Assembly: GCF_033898505.1 (NCBI RefSeq)
Contig: NZ_JAXAFK010000001.1
Coordinates: 992,001-1,056,000 of the forward strand
Origin: Pectobacterium carotovorum
Lineage (GTDB): Bacteria; Pseudomonadota; Gammaproteobacteria; Enterobacterales; Enterobacteriaceae
Length of the DNA stretch: 64,000 bases
Direction: 5' to 3'
Positions 47,456 through 56,731 of this stretch are shown piece by piece. The notes under the pieces were generated by a model that did not search any database, was not told the DNA's origin, and saw only the letters and a program-made list of their open reading frames with translations. A program made the position numbers and the translations under genes. Within the stretch, counting starts at the first letter, position 1; each line of letters opens with the position of its first letter.

Positions 47456-47657
47456 ACATATCACTACACAGGGCGAACGCTGGGATACCTTGTCCTATCG
47501 GTATTACGGCGATCCGCTCGGCTATCCGCGGATCATTGCCGCGAACCCGCATATTCCGATTGTGCCACTGTTGCCATCAGGCCTGGTGGTGCTGATTCCG
47601 ATTATTGAACAGGCAGAAGCCAGTAATGCGGAGGACACCCCACCATGGCTGCGTTAA
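47445..47657 (+). CDS. Tail protein X (P2 gpX-like, LysM-type)
   Basis: A 70-aa protein of the P2 gpX family: GERWDTLSYRYYGDPLGYPR then IIAANPHIPI and LLPSGLVVLIP. The LysM-like fold binds peptidoglycan or tail parts and is needed for baseplate assembly. ATG 47445 has AGAGGG 9 nt upstream; TTG 47436 is less likely. It overlaps both neighbours. Confidence 0.85.
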   Translation: MHLEHITTQGERWDTLSYRYYGDPLGYPRIIAANPHIPIVPLLPSGLVVLIPIIEQAEASNAEDTPPWLR

Positions 47658-48805
47658 CGGAAGAACTAACCTTGCTCTCGCCCGCCGTGTCGGACGTGCT
47701 GCAACCGGCGTTCACTCTGTGGTATCAGCAGAAAGACATCACCAATGATATCGCGCCGTATGTCACCAGCGTGACGTATACCGATAGCATCAAGAATGAA
47801 TCGGATGCGATCGAGGTCAGGCTCGACGATACCGACGGCCGCTGGATGGATAAGTGGTATCCCGGTACAGGCGATACGTTATCACTCAAGCTGGGCTATC
47901 GCGGTGAAACGCTGTTTAACTGCGGCACGTTCTCGATTGATGAGATTGAGGTTAGCGCACCGCCCAGCGAAGTGATGATTCGTGGCGTCGCGACATCGGT
48001 CAACCGTGCATTGCGAACCAAGTCAAATCGCGGTTTTGAAGATACGACGCTAGCCGCCATTGCGACACGCATCGCGAAAAAGCATCAGTTGATGCTGGTA
48101 GGCAAGATTCAAATCATCAAGATCGATCGTGTTACGCAATATGCGGAAACCGATGTCGCTTTTCTAAAGCGGCTTGCCAGCGAATATGGCTATGTCGTGA
48201 AAGTGGTTAGCGACCAGCTGATTTTTTCTCATCTGGCAACACTGCGCAGCCAGGCACCTGTTCGACAAATCAAGCCAACGGATGTCGCGCGTTTTTCACT
48301 GCGCGACACCATCAGCCACGTCTATAAAAACGCCAAGACGAAATATCAGAAAGGGAGTGAAAAGAAACTGATGGTTTATGAAGCTGACGGAGGCGTGAAA
48401 AGCGAAATGAAGTCTGCTGGCGCCGAGACCAGTGCAGATACGTTGAAAGTTAACGCCCGCGCGGCGGATGCCTCTGGTGTGCGGATGAAAACGGATGCTG
48501 TGTTGGATGCGCATAACGAAAAGCAACAAACGGGATCGATGACGCTGATGGGCAGTCCACAATTGGCGGCGGGGAATAAAGTGGAGCTGGTGTCGTTCGG
48601 CCAACTTTCTGGTCAGTGGTTGATCGAATCGGCTCGCCATGTTCTGGAACGGGGTAGTGGTTACACCACGGAGATTGGGTTGATTCGCGGGCCGATTACA
48701 GCGGGCAAGAGAAAATCGGACAGTGGAAAAACGCTGGTGACTTACCACCCGGATGGCAGCCAGACAACACAAACGGTTAAGAGTAAAAAGGATGTGGGGT
48801 TATGA
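47645..48805 (+). CDS. Baseplate hub protein (P2 gpD-like)
   Basis: A 386-aa late-control/gpD-type protein that forms the central hub (gp27-like) holding the spike. Segments include AFTLWYQQKDITNDIAPYVT, MIRGVATSVNRALRTKSNRG, TDVAFLKRLASEYGYVVKV and WLIESARHVLERGSGYTTEI. It lies in P2 order after U and X and directly before the spike gene, overlapping it as ATGA. Confidence 0.86.
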   Translation: MAALTEELTLLSPAVSDVLQPAFTLWYQQKDITNDIAPYVTSVTYTDSIKNESDAIEVRLDDTDGRWMDKWYPGTGDTLSLKLGYRGETLFNCGTFSIDEIEVSAPPSEVMIRGVATSVNRALRTKSNRGFEDTTLAAIATRIAKKHQLMLVGKIQIIKIDRVTQYAETDVAFLKRLASEYGYVVKVVSDQLIFSHLATLRSQAPVRQIKPTDVARFSLRDTISHVYKNAKTKYQKGSEKKLMVYEADGGVKSEMKSAGAETSADTLKVNARAADASGVRMKTDAVLDAHNEKQQTGSMTLMGSPQLAAGNKVELVSFGQLSGQWLIESARHVLERGSGYTTEIGLIRGPITAGKRKSDSGKTLVTYHPDGSQTTQTVKSKKDVGL

Positions 48806-49383
48806 GTTTATCTCGTCGAATTGGCACGATCAGTGCGCTGGATGAGGTTCGCGTGATGGTGCGCGTCCGTTTACCTGAGTGTGACAATCTGCGAACGGCC
48901 TGGCTGCCGGTATTACAGCGCAATACGCAGAACAATAAGGATTACTGGTTGCCGGATATTGGCGAACAGGTTGAAGTGCTGCTGGATGACAACGGCGAAG
49001 ATGGTTTGGTGCTGGGGGCGATTTACTCCGTTGTTGATGTACCAACGTTGGCAGATAAGGACAAAAGGGCGGTAACGTTCGCTGACGGTGCGCATATTGA
49101 ATACGATCGCCGAACGCATACGTTAACGATCAACGGCGGCGTGCAGCATATTGCGATTAGTAGCGGGACTGACGTGGTAGTTAACGCGCAGCGCGTCACT
49201 ATCAATGCGCCAGAAACGACGGTGACTGGCAAGCTTCTGGTACAAGGGCAACTCACCTACGAGAGCGGGATGTCCGGTTCCGGCGGTGCCAGCCTCAGCG
49301 GTGATGTCAGCATCTCCGGCAACGTCAGCGCCAGCGGCAGCGTCATGGACGCCGGCGGCAACTCCAACCACCACTCGCACTAG
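48802..49383 (+). CDS. Baseplate assembly protein V / membrane-piercing spike
   Basis: A 193-aa P2 gpV-like spike. An N-terminal OB-fold (EVRVMVRVRLPECDNLRTAW, LPDIGEQVEVLLDDNGEDGL) attaches to the hub. The C-terminal part is a repetitive beta-helix (SLSGDVSISGNVSASGSV) ending SNHHSH. In P2 gpV and Mu gp45 an H-x-H at the tip binds an iron ion that sharpens the needle; H191-S-H193 fits this. Confidence 0.88.
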   Translation: MSLSRRIGTISALDEVRVMVRVRLPECDNLRTAWLPVLQRNTQNNKDYWLPDIGEQVEVLLDDNGEDGLVLGAIYSVVDVPTLADKDKRAVTFADGAHIEYDRRTHTLTINGGVQHIAISSGTDVVVNAQRVTINAPETTVTGKLLVQGQLTYESGMSGSGGASLSGDVSISGNVSASGSVMDAGGNSNHHSH

Positions 49384-49421
49384 CGTTTTCCTAAACCGCT
49401 TTAATATTCCTTCCTTTCACC

Positions 49422-49440
49422 GGGGGCGACAATAGCCCCC
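49422..49440 (+). promoter_or_regulatory. Hairpin directly before the gpW start codon
   Basis: GGGGGC (49422-49427) pairs with GCCCCC (49435-49440) around GACAATA; the start codon follows one base later. It hides the only G-rich ribosome binding site candidate, so gpW translation may be restrained or coupled to upstream translation. Confidence 0.45.
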
Positions 49441-49441
49441 T

Positions 49442-49789
49442 ATGAAAACTCAATCTGTTTTTTGGCAACCGGCGCTGCAACGTTCTGGCGAGATCGTCGA
49501 AGGAACGGCAGATATCATGCAGGCGATTCACATCATCCTGCGGACACCCTGCGGCAGCGACCCACATCGGCCTGACTTTGGTAGCAATCTACATCTGTAT
49601 CTCGATTATCCGATCGATCGTGCGATCCCGCATGTCGTCAGGGAATCGGTAGACGCGATCAAACGATGGGAACCTCGCTGCCAGCTATTGGCGGTTAAAC
49701 CTTCTGTGAATGGGGCTCACCTGACGCTGCACGTTAGCTGGAAAACCGCTAACGGCGCGACACAGACCACGGAGTTGTTATGGCGCTGA
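49442..49789 (+). CDS. Baseplate wedge protein W (gp25-like)
   Basis: A 115-aa GPW/gp25-family baseplate protein: IHIILRTPCGSDPHRPDFGS then LHLYLDYPI and AIKRWEPRCQ. It connects baseplate wedge and sheath and starts sheath assembly. The ATG lies directly after a GC-rich hairpin; the end overlaps gpJ by 10 bp. Confidence 0.87.
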   Translation: MKTQSVFWQPALQRSGEIVEGTADIMQAIHIILRTPCGSDPHRPDFGSNLHLYLDYPIDRAIPHVVRESVDAIKRWEPRCQLLAVKPSVNGAHLTLHVSWKTANGATQTTELLWR

Positions 49790-50883
49790 CAGAACCCAAT
49801 TTTATTGAACGCGATGCGGCGAAGATTACCGCCGAAATGATCGCGAAATATGAAGCTGATTCGGGGAAAACACTCTATCCGGCGCAGGCCGAACGCCTGC
49901 TGATCAACCTCTTTGCTTACCGGGAAACTTTATTGCGTAGCGCGGTCCAGGAAGCCGCCAAGCAGAACCTGGTCGCGTTTGCTCGTGCACCGATGCTGGA
50001 TTATCTGGCAGAACTGGTCGGCGTCTCCCGTTTAGCGGCACAGCCAGCGCGTGCAGAGCTTCGCTTTACCCCCGAAACACCGTTAGTCAGCGATCTGCTG
50101 ATTCCTGCGGGCACGCGCGTTAGCGCATCGGATAGCGTGATCTTCACTACCGACAGCGACGCACTGCTGAGAGTGAACGGTAGCGGCGTCACCGTGTTGG
50201 CGACCTGTACCGAAAGTGGCGATGTGGGCAATGACTGGCTGCCTGCCCAGATCAGTACGCTGCTGGATGAGATTGGCGACAGCGATTTAAGCGTTGTCAA
50301 TATCACCAAAAGCAGCGGCGGTTCCGCCGAGGAAGATGACGATCGCCTGCGTGAACGTGTTCAACTGGCACCGGAATCGTTCAGTACGGCGGGATCGAAA
50401 CTGGCGTATCGCTTCCATGCGATGCGGGCACACCAAAACATTGTCGATGTGGCGGTGATGTCGCCCGAACCGGGTGAGGTGGTGCTGTATCCGTTACTCA
50501 GCACTGGCCTGCCGGACAGCAGCATGCTCTCGCTGGTGGAAAGTTTTTGCTCCGACGAACAGGTGCGCCCACTGACGGATTTTGTCTCTGCCAAATCCCC
50601 CACGCAGGTGGATTATGCCATTAACGCCAAATTGACGCTGTTTAACGGCGAACAGGCTGGTGTCGTTCAGGCTGCGGCAGAGAAAGCGGTGCAGGCTTGG
50701 GTTGAGACTCGTGCAGCCACGCTGGGGCGTGACATTGTCCCAAGCCAGATTATCGCCACGTTATCCATCCCCGGCGTGTATCAGGTGGAGCTCGTTTCGC
50801 CGTCATTGATGGTGCTTGATGACAGTGAATGGGCGAACTGTACAGGCATCAATGTCAGCGTCGTCGGGGTGTCGAATGGCTGA
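49780..50883 (+). CDS. Baseplate wedge protein J
   Basis: A 367-aa P2 gpJ-like protein of the wedge: YLAELVGVSRLAAQPARAEL, LIPAGTRVSASDSVIFTTD, GSAEEDDDRLRERVQLAPES and the C-terminal LSIPGVYQVELVSPS. Together with W and I it forms the baseplate wedges that carry the fibres. Confidence 0.87.
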   Translation: MALTEPNFIERDAAKITAEMIAKYEADSGKTLYPAQAERLLINLFAYRETLLRSAVQEAAKQNLVAFARAPMLDYLAELVGVSRLAAQPARAELRFTPETPLVSDLLIPAGTRVSASDSVIFTTDSDALLRVNGSGVTVLATCTESGDVGNDWLPAQISTLLDEIGDSDLSVVNITKSSGGSAEEDDDRLRERVQLAPESFSTAGSKLAYRFHAMRAHQNIVDVAVMSPEPGEVVLYPLLSTGLPDSSMLSLVESFCSDEQVRPLTDFVSAKSPTQVDYAINAKLTLFNGEQAGVVQAAAEKAVQAWVETRAATLGRDIVPSQIIATLSIPGVYQVELVSPSLMVLDDSEWANCTGINVSVVGVSNG

Positions 50884-51457
50884 TTCACTACAACTGCTAC
50901 CACCGCCGCTGGCGGCTGACGCCAGCTTTCGTTCGCTGGCGGAGCTGGCCGACCGCTTGGATGACATCGATCTGAATGCTTTGCTGGTTTATCTGATTGA
51001 TATCACTGACGGCAGTGTGTTGCCCTGGCTGGCAGAGCAGTTCTCGTTGTTTGGCGACGGCTGGGAACTGGCGGAATCGGATGATTCCAAACGTGCGCTG
51101 ATCAAAGCCTCTATCGATCTGCATCGCAATAAAGGAACACCCTGGAGCATTAAAGAGAGTATCCGCCGCTTTGGCTTCGGTGACAGCACGTTGATCGAGA
51201 ACATTGGCCGCCTGAGCTATGACGGTGAAACCACCTACAACGACCTGTATGTGCACGGCGACAAAGCCGCGTGGGCAGTTTATCGCGTGCTGCTAAAACA
51301 ACCGATTACCAACGATCAGGCCAGCATGCTGCGCAATGCCATTGGGATGCTTGCCCCAGCGCGATGTCATCTGGCCAGCATCGAATATTGGGCCGTGCCT
51401 ATCCGCTACAACCGGACGGCAACTTACGACAGTAACTACAATCATGGGAGCGCTTGA
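50876..51457 (+). CDS. Tail protein I
   Basis: A 193-aa P2 gpI-like baseplate protein: FRSLAELADRLDDIDLNALL, LPWLAEQFSLFGDGWELAES, HRNKGTPWSIKESIRRFGFG. ATG 50876 overlaps the gpJ stop; longer frames start inside gpJ without support. It links wedge and tail fibre. Confidence 0.86.
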   Translation: MADSLQLLPPPLAADASFRSLAELADRLDDIDLNALLVYLIDITDGSVLPWLAEQFSLFGDGWELAESDDSKRALIKASIDLHRNKGTPWSIKESIRRFGFGDSTLIENIGRLSYDGETTYNDLYVHGDKAAWAVYRVLLKQPITNDQASMLRNAIGMLAPARCHLASIEYWAVPIRYNRTATYDSNYNHGSA

Positions 51458-51459
51458 AC

Positions 51460-53277
51460 ATGGCGAATTTGTCAGAGAACCCACAATGGGTTGACGGCAT
51501 TTACCAAATCGAAACGTCAGATCCGGTCGTGGGTGGACCGGACGGCGTTTCAAACCGGCAGGCTAAAGAACTGGCCAGTCGTACCAGCTATTTGAAAAAA
51601 GAGCAGGAAAAAACGGGCAGCGATCTGGCGACACACGCCGCCGCCGCCGATCCGCATACGCAATATGCGCCGAAGGCGAGTCCCACTTTCACTGGCACGC
51701 CGAAGGCGCCAACGCCGGCAACTGACAGCAATAGTCAGCAGGTGGCGACGACGGCGTTTGTGAAATCTGTTAGTGCAACGAAATTGGCGAAAGACCAAAA
51801 CGGGGCGGATATTCTGGATAGAGAACTGTTTAACCGCAATCTTGGTTCATCGCGTGCATATAGTTCCTCGATCCCTATTGGAGGAAGTGCCGGTTTATGG
51901 ACAACAGCTGAGTTTATTGGCTGGTTAGAAAGTCAGGGTGCCTTTGTTCATGCCTATTGGGTGTGTCGTGGATCGTGGTCATATTCCCACAATAAAATTA
52001 TCTCTGATACAGGGTGTGGTCAGATACCACTGGCTGGCTCCGTTGTTGAGGTTATGGGGCAAAACGATGCCACGACAATCAGGGTAACTACGCCTTCAAC
52101 AACGCCAGCTGGGCTTAATGATTCAGCGAATGCTCAATTCACTTATGTCTACAACGGTGTTGATTATTCTCCTGGTTGGCGACGTGATTACAATACGAAA
52201 AACAAACCTACCGCGGCTGATGTAGGTGCGTTACCTGAGAAAGCAGTCGCTCAGGCGGCGGTAAAACTTGCAACACCCCGGACAATCAACGGCGTGCTGT
52301 TTGATGGCACCGCTAATATTGCGCTGACTGCCGAAAATCTCGGTTTAGGAGAAACGGTAAATCTTGCTGCTGGTGCTTTGGAAAAAGCCAAAAACGGTGC
52401 GGATATTTCCGACAAAATAGCGTTTTACAGTAACGTGTCATTACGTGGAACGCTGGGTAACGGTATGACATTCGCCAACTGTGATAAATCGGGTGACTAT
52501 GTTGTGATGATAACCGATCCCAATACTGTTTCTGATATGCCGACGTATAAAGGTCAGAAACTGTATGGATACGGTGTACTACATGTCTCTCGGCGCGATA
52601 ATTTTGTCGGGCAAGAATATATCAACCATAGTGGAGACTATGCCTGGCGGCAGAAATGGGATGATGGTGTTTATGCGCCTTGGGTGATTGCACTAAGCTC
52701 GTCTCGCGTACCGACAGCAACTGATGTAGGGGCATATACCAAAGCAGAGACAGATACCCATGTCACTGCTGCAATTACAACTGCTAATAATGCCGCAACG
52801 GAAGCAGCGAGTGCCAATGCTAACGCTAATAGTCGTGTACCGTCCGTGCGCAAGGTGAACGGTAAAACATTAACAGCAGATATCATGTTAACGGCGGATG
52901 ATGTAGGCGCTATGCCTGCAAATTCATCTGGTACGAGAATATGGATTTCAGGTGAATACCCACCAGTAGCAAGCACGCCACTTGTGGTGACCCATGGGTT
53001 GGCCAATATCAATCCTTTGCACTGTCGTTGTGATGTTTTGGTTAAATGTATTGTTGCTGAAGGTGAATACCGTGTAGGCGATTTTGCTATTAACCCTATG
53101 ACGCTTTTTATACAAAACAGCGTCGGACATCCTTACTCGTTATTGCCTGCATTGAATACTAGCACTATTCAGTTGAACATGATGCATCATCTTGTCGCGT
53201 CATTTAAAACCAGCACAATAGGCAATCAACAACTGAATATGTCTAATTGGCGTTTCATTTTCCGCATTTTTTACTAG
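51460..53277 (+). CDS. Tail fibre protein (P2 gpH-like)
   Basis: A 605-aa fibre that recognises the target cell and thus sets killing range. The conserved N-terminal baseplate-binding part reads ENPQWVDGIYQIETSDPVVG, with Ala/Asn-rich fibre repeats after it (TATDVGAYTKAETDTHV...). The C-terminal 120 residues (PPVASTPLVVTHGLANINPL to WRFIFRIFY) form the tip and are more A+T-rich than the rest. ATG 51460 has GGGAG upstream. The stop is TAG, and the frame stays open for 59 more codons beyond it. No fibre chaperone or DNA invertase gene follows. Confidence 0.85.
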   Translation: MANLSENPQWVDGIYQIETSDPVVGGPDGVSNRQAKELASRTSYLKKEQEKTGSDLATHAAAADPHTQYAPKASPTFTGTPKAPTPATDSNSQQVATTAFVKSVSATKLAKDQNGADILDRELFNRNLGSSRAYSSSIPIGGSAGLWTTAEFIGWLESQGAFVHAYWVCRGSWSYSHNKIISDTGCGQIPLAGSVVEVMGQNDATTIRVTTPSTTPAGLNDSANAQFTYVYNGVDYSPGWRRDYNTKNKPTAADVGALPEKAVAQAAVKLATPRTINGVLFDGTANIALTAENLGLGETVNLAAGALEKAKNGADISDKIAFYSNVSLRGTLGNGMTFANCDKSGDYVVMITDPNTVSDMPTYKGQKLYGYGVLHVSRRDNFVGQEYINHSGDYAWRQKWDDGVYAPWVIALSSSRVPTATDVGAYTKAETDTHVTAAITTANNAATEAASANANANSRVPSVRKVNGKTLTADIMLTADDVGAMPANSSGTRIWISGEYPPVASTPLVVTHGLANINPLHCRCDVLVKCIVAEGEYRVGDFAINPMTLFIQNSVGHPYSLLPALNTSTIQLNMMHHLVASFKTSTIGNQQLNMSNWRFIFRIFY

Positions 53278-53457
53278 ATGTGTCGTAGATGGATATCCAA
53301 TGTGGGGTCAGAAAGACAACTGAATTTAATTGGTAATGGAACAGAAGGAGCTCGTCTAGCGACAGAAGACGAAATTGACGCTCAAAAACATAGTTCTGGT
53401 AAGTTTGATATCATGGTGAAACAAGCTAATGGGTCGATCGTCAAAATCGGTCAATAA
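53278..53457 (+). pseudogene. Remnant of a tail fibre 3' end
   Basis: In the same frame as the fibre gene and directly after its TAG, 59 codons read to a TAA, including LNLIGNGTEGARLATEDEID and FDIMVKQANGSIVKIGQ, the style of other tailocin and phage fibre C-termini. There is no ribosome binding site for the ATG at 53278. It is most likely the leftover end of an older fibre gene replaced by recombination. TAG read-through to a longer fibre is the alternative. Confidence 0.6.
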
Positions 53458-53756
53458 CGCAAAACTGATATAATACACGGTGGTTATAAAAAATCGTGCC
53501 CATAAACTTGTCATTATAAATTAGCGGACGTGGGGCCCACCTACAGCAAGATGGTGGGCTTTTTCCTTCTATATCTTATGGTCATGCATAATCCACTTGC
53601 TTTGTCTGCACGTGGTGTTTGTTCGTTGTATTCCTATTACCAGCCAAAAAGCGGCGCGATAGCAATTTCCTCTGCGCCAGAGTGACCAGAAACCCGGTAA
53701 ACATGTTATTTTCATTGATAAGTTCTTTACTGTGTCGCCGCAAATGAGAGGCCAGC
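53458..53756. other. Intergenic region between tailocin and ybiB
   Basis: Right boundary of the island. Holds the tailocin terminator and, presumably, the ybiB promoter. No gene or clear attachment-site duplication seen. Confidence 0.45.
53535..53565 (+). terminator. Tailocin operon terminator
   Basis: GCCCACC (53535-53541) pairs with GGTGGGC (53553-53559), followed by TTTTTCCTT. Confidence 0.85.
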
Positions 53757-54725
53757 ATGGATTACACCAAAATTATCAAAGAAGTTGGGCGCGGGAAAAA
53801 TCATGCGCGTGATGTCGATCAGGCCACGGCTTATGAACTGTATAGCGCGATGCTGCGCGGTGACGTACCGGATCTGGAACTCGGTGGGCTGCTGATTGCG
53901 TTTCGCATCAAAGGCGAATCTGAAGCTGAGATGCTGGGCTTTTATCAGGCGATGAACGAGCATGTGTTGCGCCTGACGCCGCCTGCGGGTTTTCCTATGC
54001 CCATCGTGCTTCCCAGCTATAACGGGGCACGTAAGCAGGCTAATCTGACGCCGCTGTTGGCGCTGCTGTTGGCAAAACTGGGTTTTCCGGTCGTGGTACA
54101 TGGCGTCAGCGACGATCCGACTCGTGTCACCAGCGCGGAGATTTTGCGTAACCTCGGCGTCACGATTGCGGGCAATGCCGAGCAGGCTCAGCGCGAACTT
54201 GATAACGGTAGTCCGGTGTTTATCCCAGTTTCGACGCTGTGCCCGGCCATCGATCGCCAGCTACAGCTGCGCTGGCGTATGGGGGTGCGTAATAGCAGCC
54301 ACACGCTCGCCAAGGTGGCAACGCCCTTTGGTGAAAGCGACGCGCTGCGTGTTGCCAGCGTTTCCCATCCTGAATATGTTTCCCGCGTGGGGACGTTTTT
54401 TAATGATATCAATGGGCGTGCGCTTCTGATGCACGGCACGGAAGGGGAGGTTTACGCCAACCCGCAACGCTGCCCGGAAATTCATTTTATCCATCAGCAG
54501 AATACCAAGGTACTGCAACTTCGGCAGGATATCAGCGTCGCACCCGATGCGTTGCCGATTGCGAAGGATGCCGCTACCACCTCGCGCTGGACGGTACAGT
54601 GCCTGACGGGTGAAATTGCGATACCGCAGGCGATTCGTCTGCAACTGGCGTGCTGTCTGGTTGCTGCCGGCGAAGCGGCGACAATGGAACAGGCGGTCGC
54701 TACGATTAAGAAGCGCCTTGGCTGA
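53757..54725 (+). CDS. ybiB: YbiB, TrpD2-like nucleic-acid-binding protein
   Basis: A 322-aa protein of the anthranilate phosphoribosyltransferase fold (TrpD2/YbiB family). E. coli YbiB does not make tryptophan but binds DNA/RNA and is in the LexA regulon together with dinG. Segments: KNHARDVDQATAYELYSAML, ELGGLLIAFRIKGESEAEML, VVHGVSDDPTRVTSAEILRN, LLMHGTEGEVYANPQRCPEI. In E. coli it follows dinG directly; here the protease operon and tailocin separate them. Confidence 0.9.
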   Translation: MDYTKIIKEVGRGKNHARDVDQATAYELYSAMLRGDVPDLELGGLLIAFRIKGESEAEMLGFYQAMNEHVLRLTPPAGFPMPIVLPSYNGARKQANLTPLLALLLAKLGFPVVVHGVSDDPTRVTSAEILRNLGVTIAGNAEQAQRELDNGSPVFIPVSTLCPAIDRQLQLRWRMGVRNSSHTLAKVATPFGESDALRVASVSHPEYVSRVGTFFNDINGRALLMHGTEGEVYANPQRCPEIHFIHQQNTKVLQLRQDISVAPDALPIAKDAATTSRWTVQCLTGEIAIPQAIRLQLACCLVAAGEAATMEQAVATIKKRLG

Positions 54726-54811
54726 CGGGTTCGCCGGAGCGGATGTGGACGCGGTTTATCACGCCACACCATGCTGTCAGGCGGCTGTCATTTGAAGAGA
54801 GAAGGAATAGC

Positions 54812-56680
54812 ATGCAACAGGTAGCGGACTATTTTAATGCCTTGAATCGCGACTATCTTGCGGTCCATCAGGCGAAAGAAGAGCTGTTTTGGCAACTGTA
54901 TATGGGAACGGGCAACGATGAGGTGTCCGAGCGTTTCTCCGCCGCAGAGAGTGCGTATAAGCGCTTTATTTCACAGCCGCAGCGTCTGGCTGAGCTAAGA
55001 GCCCATCTTGCGACACTGGAAAACAGCCCGCGTAATGAGCAACAGCAGGCGCTATTACACGGCTTGCAAGGCTGGTATCGGTTTTTCGACTGTAATGTGA
55101 TTGAAGATCCACAGGCTCAGGCGCTGATGGATGAGATCATTGCCGCCGAAAGTGCGCTATACGCCAAGCGTAAATCCTATGAAATGACGCATCTGGATGC
55201 TAAGGGTGAACGTGTTTCCGCCTCACTTGGGGAACTGCTGACCAACCAGGCGACCAATGATACCGAAGCCTATCGTCAGAGCTCCCAGCAGGCGCTGCGC
55301 TCCCTTGAACAGTGGCTGTTGCAGAACGGTTTCCCCGAGCTGATTTCACTGCGCAACCGCTTCGCTCGCCAGATGGGTTACCGCAACTATTTTGACTACA
55401 AGGTCAATAAAACGGAGCGGATGACGCCGGAGCAGCTTTTTGCCATCCTCGATCCTTTCGAAGAACAGACCCGTGAAGCGAATGCGCGTAGCCTGAAAAA
55501 CCTGGCGAATGAAAAGGGCGACGATGCGCTGCAACCGTGGAATATTCGCTATGCCAGCGCGGGTGATGTAACGCGTCAGCTCGATCCTTATTTCCCTTTC
55601 TCAGCGTCGCTGGAGCGCTGGATTAACAGCTTTAAGCGATTGCGCATTGGGTTTAACGGTGCAGAAATGCAGCTCGATTTGCTGGTACGCAAAGGTAAAT
55701 ACGAGAACGGTTTTATGCACGGCCCGGTGCCGCCGTTTGTGCAGGAAGGAAAATGGGTTCCGGCGCGGATTAATTTCACCAGTCTGGCAAAACCGGATCA
55801 GATCGGCAGTGGTGCCAGTGGTATTAATACGCTGTTCCATGAAGGTGGACACGCCGCGCATTTTGCCAATATTAAGCAGAATGCGCCCTGTTTTTCACAG
55901 GAGTTTCCGCCAACGTCGATGGCCTATGCCGAAACGCAGTCCATGTTTTGCGACAGCCTGCTGGGTGACGCTGACTGGTTAAAACGCTATGCAAAGAATG
56001 CGCAGGGAGAGACGATTCCTGATGAATTGATCCGTGCGGATATCAGCACGCAGCAGCCAATGCGCGCTTTCAATGAGCGACACATCCTGCTGGTGCCGTA
56101 CTTTGAGTGGCAACTCTATTCATGGGACGACGAGGCGCGTACGCCGGAAGCAATGACAAAACTGGCGCGCGATACCGAGCAGCGCATTTTGGGTATTAGC
56201 GGTAGCCCGCGCCCGACGCTGGCGATCCCTCATCTGCTGTCAATGGAATCGGCGTGCTCTTATCAGGGGTATCTGCTGGCGTTGATGGCGGTGGAGCAGA
56301 CGCGCAGCTATTTCCTGCAACGCGACGGCTATCTGACGGATAACCCCGCTATCGGGCCTGATTTAGCGCAGCACTATTGGCTGCCGGGTAATAGCGTCAG
56401 CCATGACGATACGCTGCGTAGCCTGACCGGTGAGGGTTTCAACCCCGCCTATCTGGCACAGGCTTGTAATCTGACGGTCGATGAAGCCTGGCAACAGGCG
56501 CAGGGCACGATGGCGCAGTCGGCTACGCGCCCTCAGCCTGCAGCGGATTTCGATCTGTCAGCTCGTATTCGCGTGGTCGATGGTAGCCGCGTGCTGGCGG
56601 ATAATGCGCAGGGTGATGAGAAGATGTGTCAGGATTTTGCGGCGTTTATTGAGCAGGCCTATCCACACTCAGAGGCATAA
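54812..56680 (+). CDS. M3-family zinc oligopeptidase
   Basis: A 622-aa thimet-oligopeptidase/PepF-like cytoplasmic metallopeptidase that breaks down short peptides. The zinc site is HEGGHAAHF (H-E-x-x-H) with a downstream glutamate in AYAETQSMFCDSLL. There is no signal peptide. I chose ATG 54812, just after AGAAGGAAT; upstream in-frame starts have no site. It lies 86 bp after ybiB. The exact subfamily is not certain. Confidence 0.85.
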   Translation: MQQVADYFNALNRDYLAVHQAKEELFWQLYMGTGNDEVSERFSAAESAYKRFISQPQRLAELRAHLATLENSPRNEQQQALLHGLQGWYRFFDCNVIEDPQAQALMDEIIAAESALYAKRKSYEMTHLDAKGERVSASLGELLTNQATNDTEAYRQSSQQALRSLEQWLLQNGFPELISLRNRFARQMGYRNYFDYKVNKTERMTPEQLFAILDPFEEQTREANARSLKNLANEKGDDALQPWNIRYASAGDVTRQLDPYFPFSASLERWINSFKRLRIGFNGAEMQLDLLVRKGKYENGFMHGPVPPFVQEGKWVPARINFTSLAKPDQIGSGASGINTLFHEGGHAAHFANIKQNAPCFSQEFPPTSMAYAETQSMFCDSLLGDADWLKRYAKNAQGETIPDELIRADISTQQPMRAFNERHILLVPYFEWQLYSWDDEARTPEAMTKLARDTEQRILGISGSPRPTLAIPHLLSMESACSYQGYLLALMAVEQTRSYFLQRDGYLTDNPAIGPDLAQHYWLPGNSVSHDDTLRSLTGEGFNPAYLAQACNLTVDEAWQQAQGTMAQSATRPQPAADFDLSARIRVVDGSRVLADNAQGDEKMCQDFAAFIEQAYPHSEA

Positions 56681-56703
56681 TGTTCGCTAACATAGCGAGT
56701 AAG

Positions 56704-56728
56704 AAAAAGGGGGCGAAAGCCCCCTTGT
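56704..56728. terminator. Bidirectional terminator between the M3 peptidase and glnQ
   Basis: GGGGGC-GAAA-GCCCCC with TTGTTG on one side and AAAAA on the other; on the minus strand the T tract is strong, ending the gln operon. Confidence 0.85.
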
Positions 56729-56731
56729 TGA

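Noticed and set aside
37821-53457. Complete P2- or Mu-like prophage
   Set aside because: No capsid, portal, terminase, replication, transposase or integrase genes; only lysis and tail modules are present.
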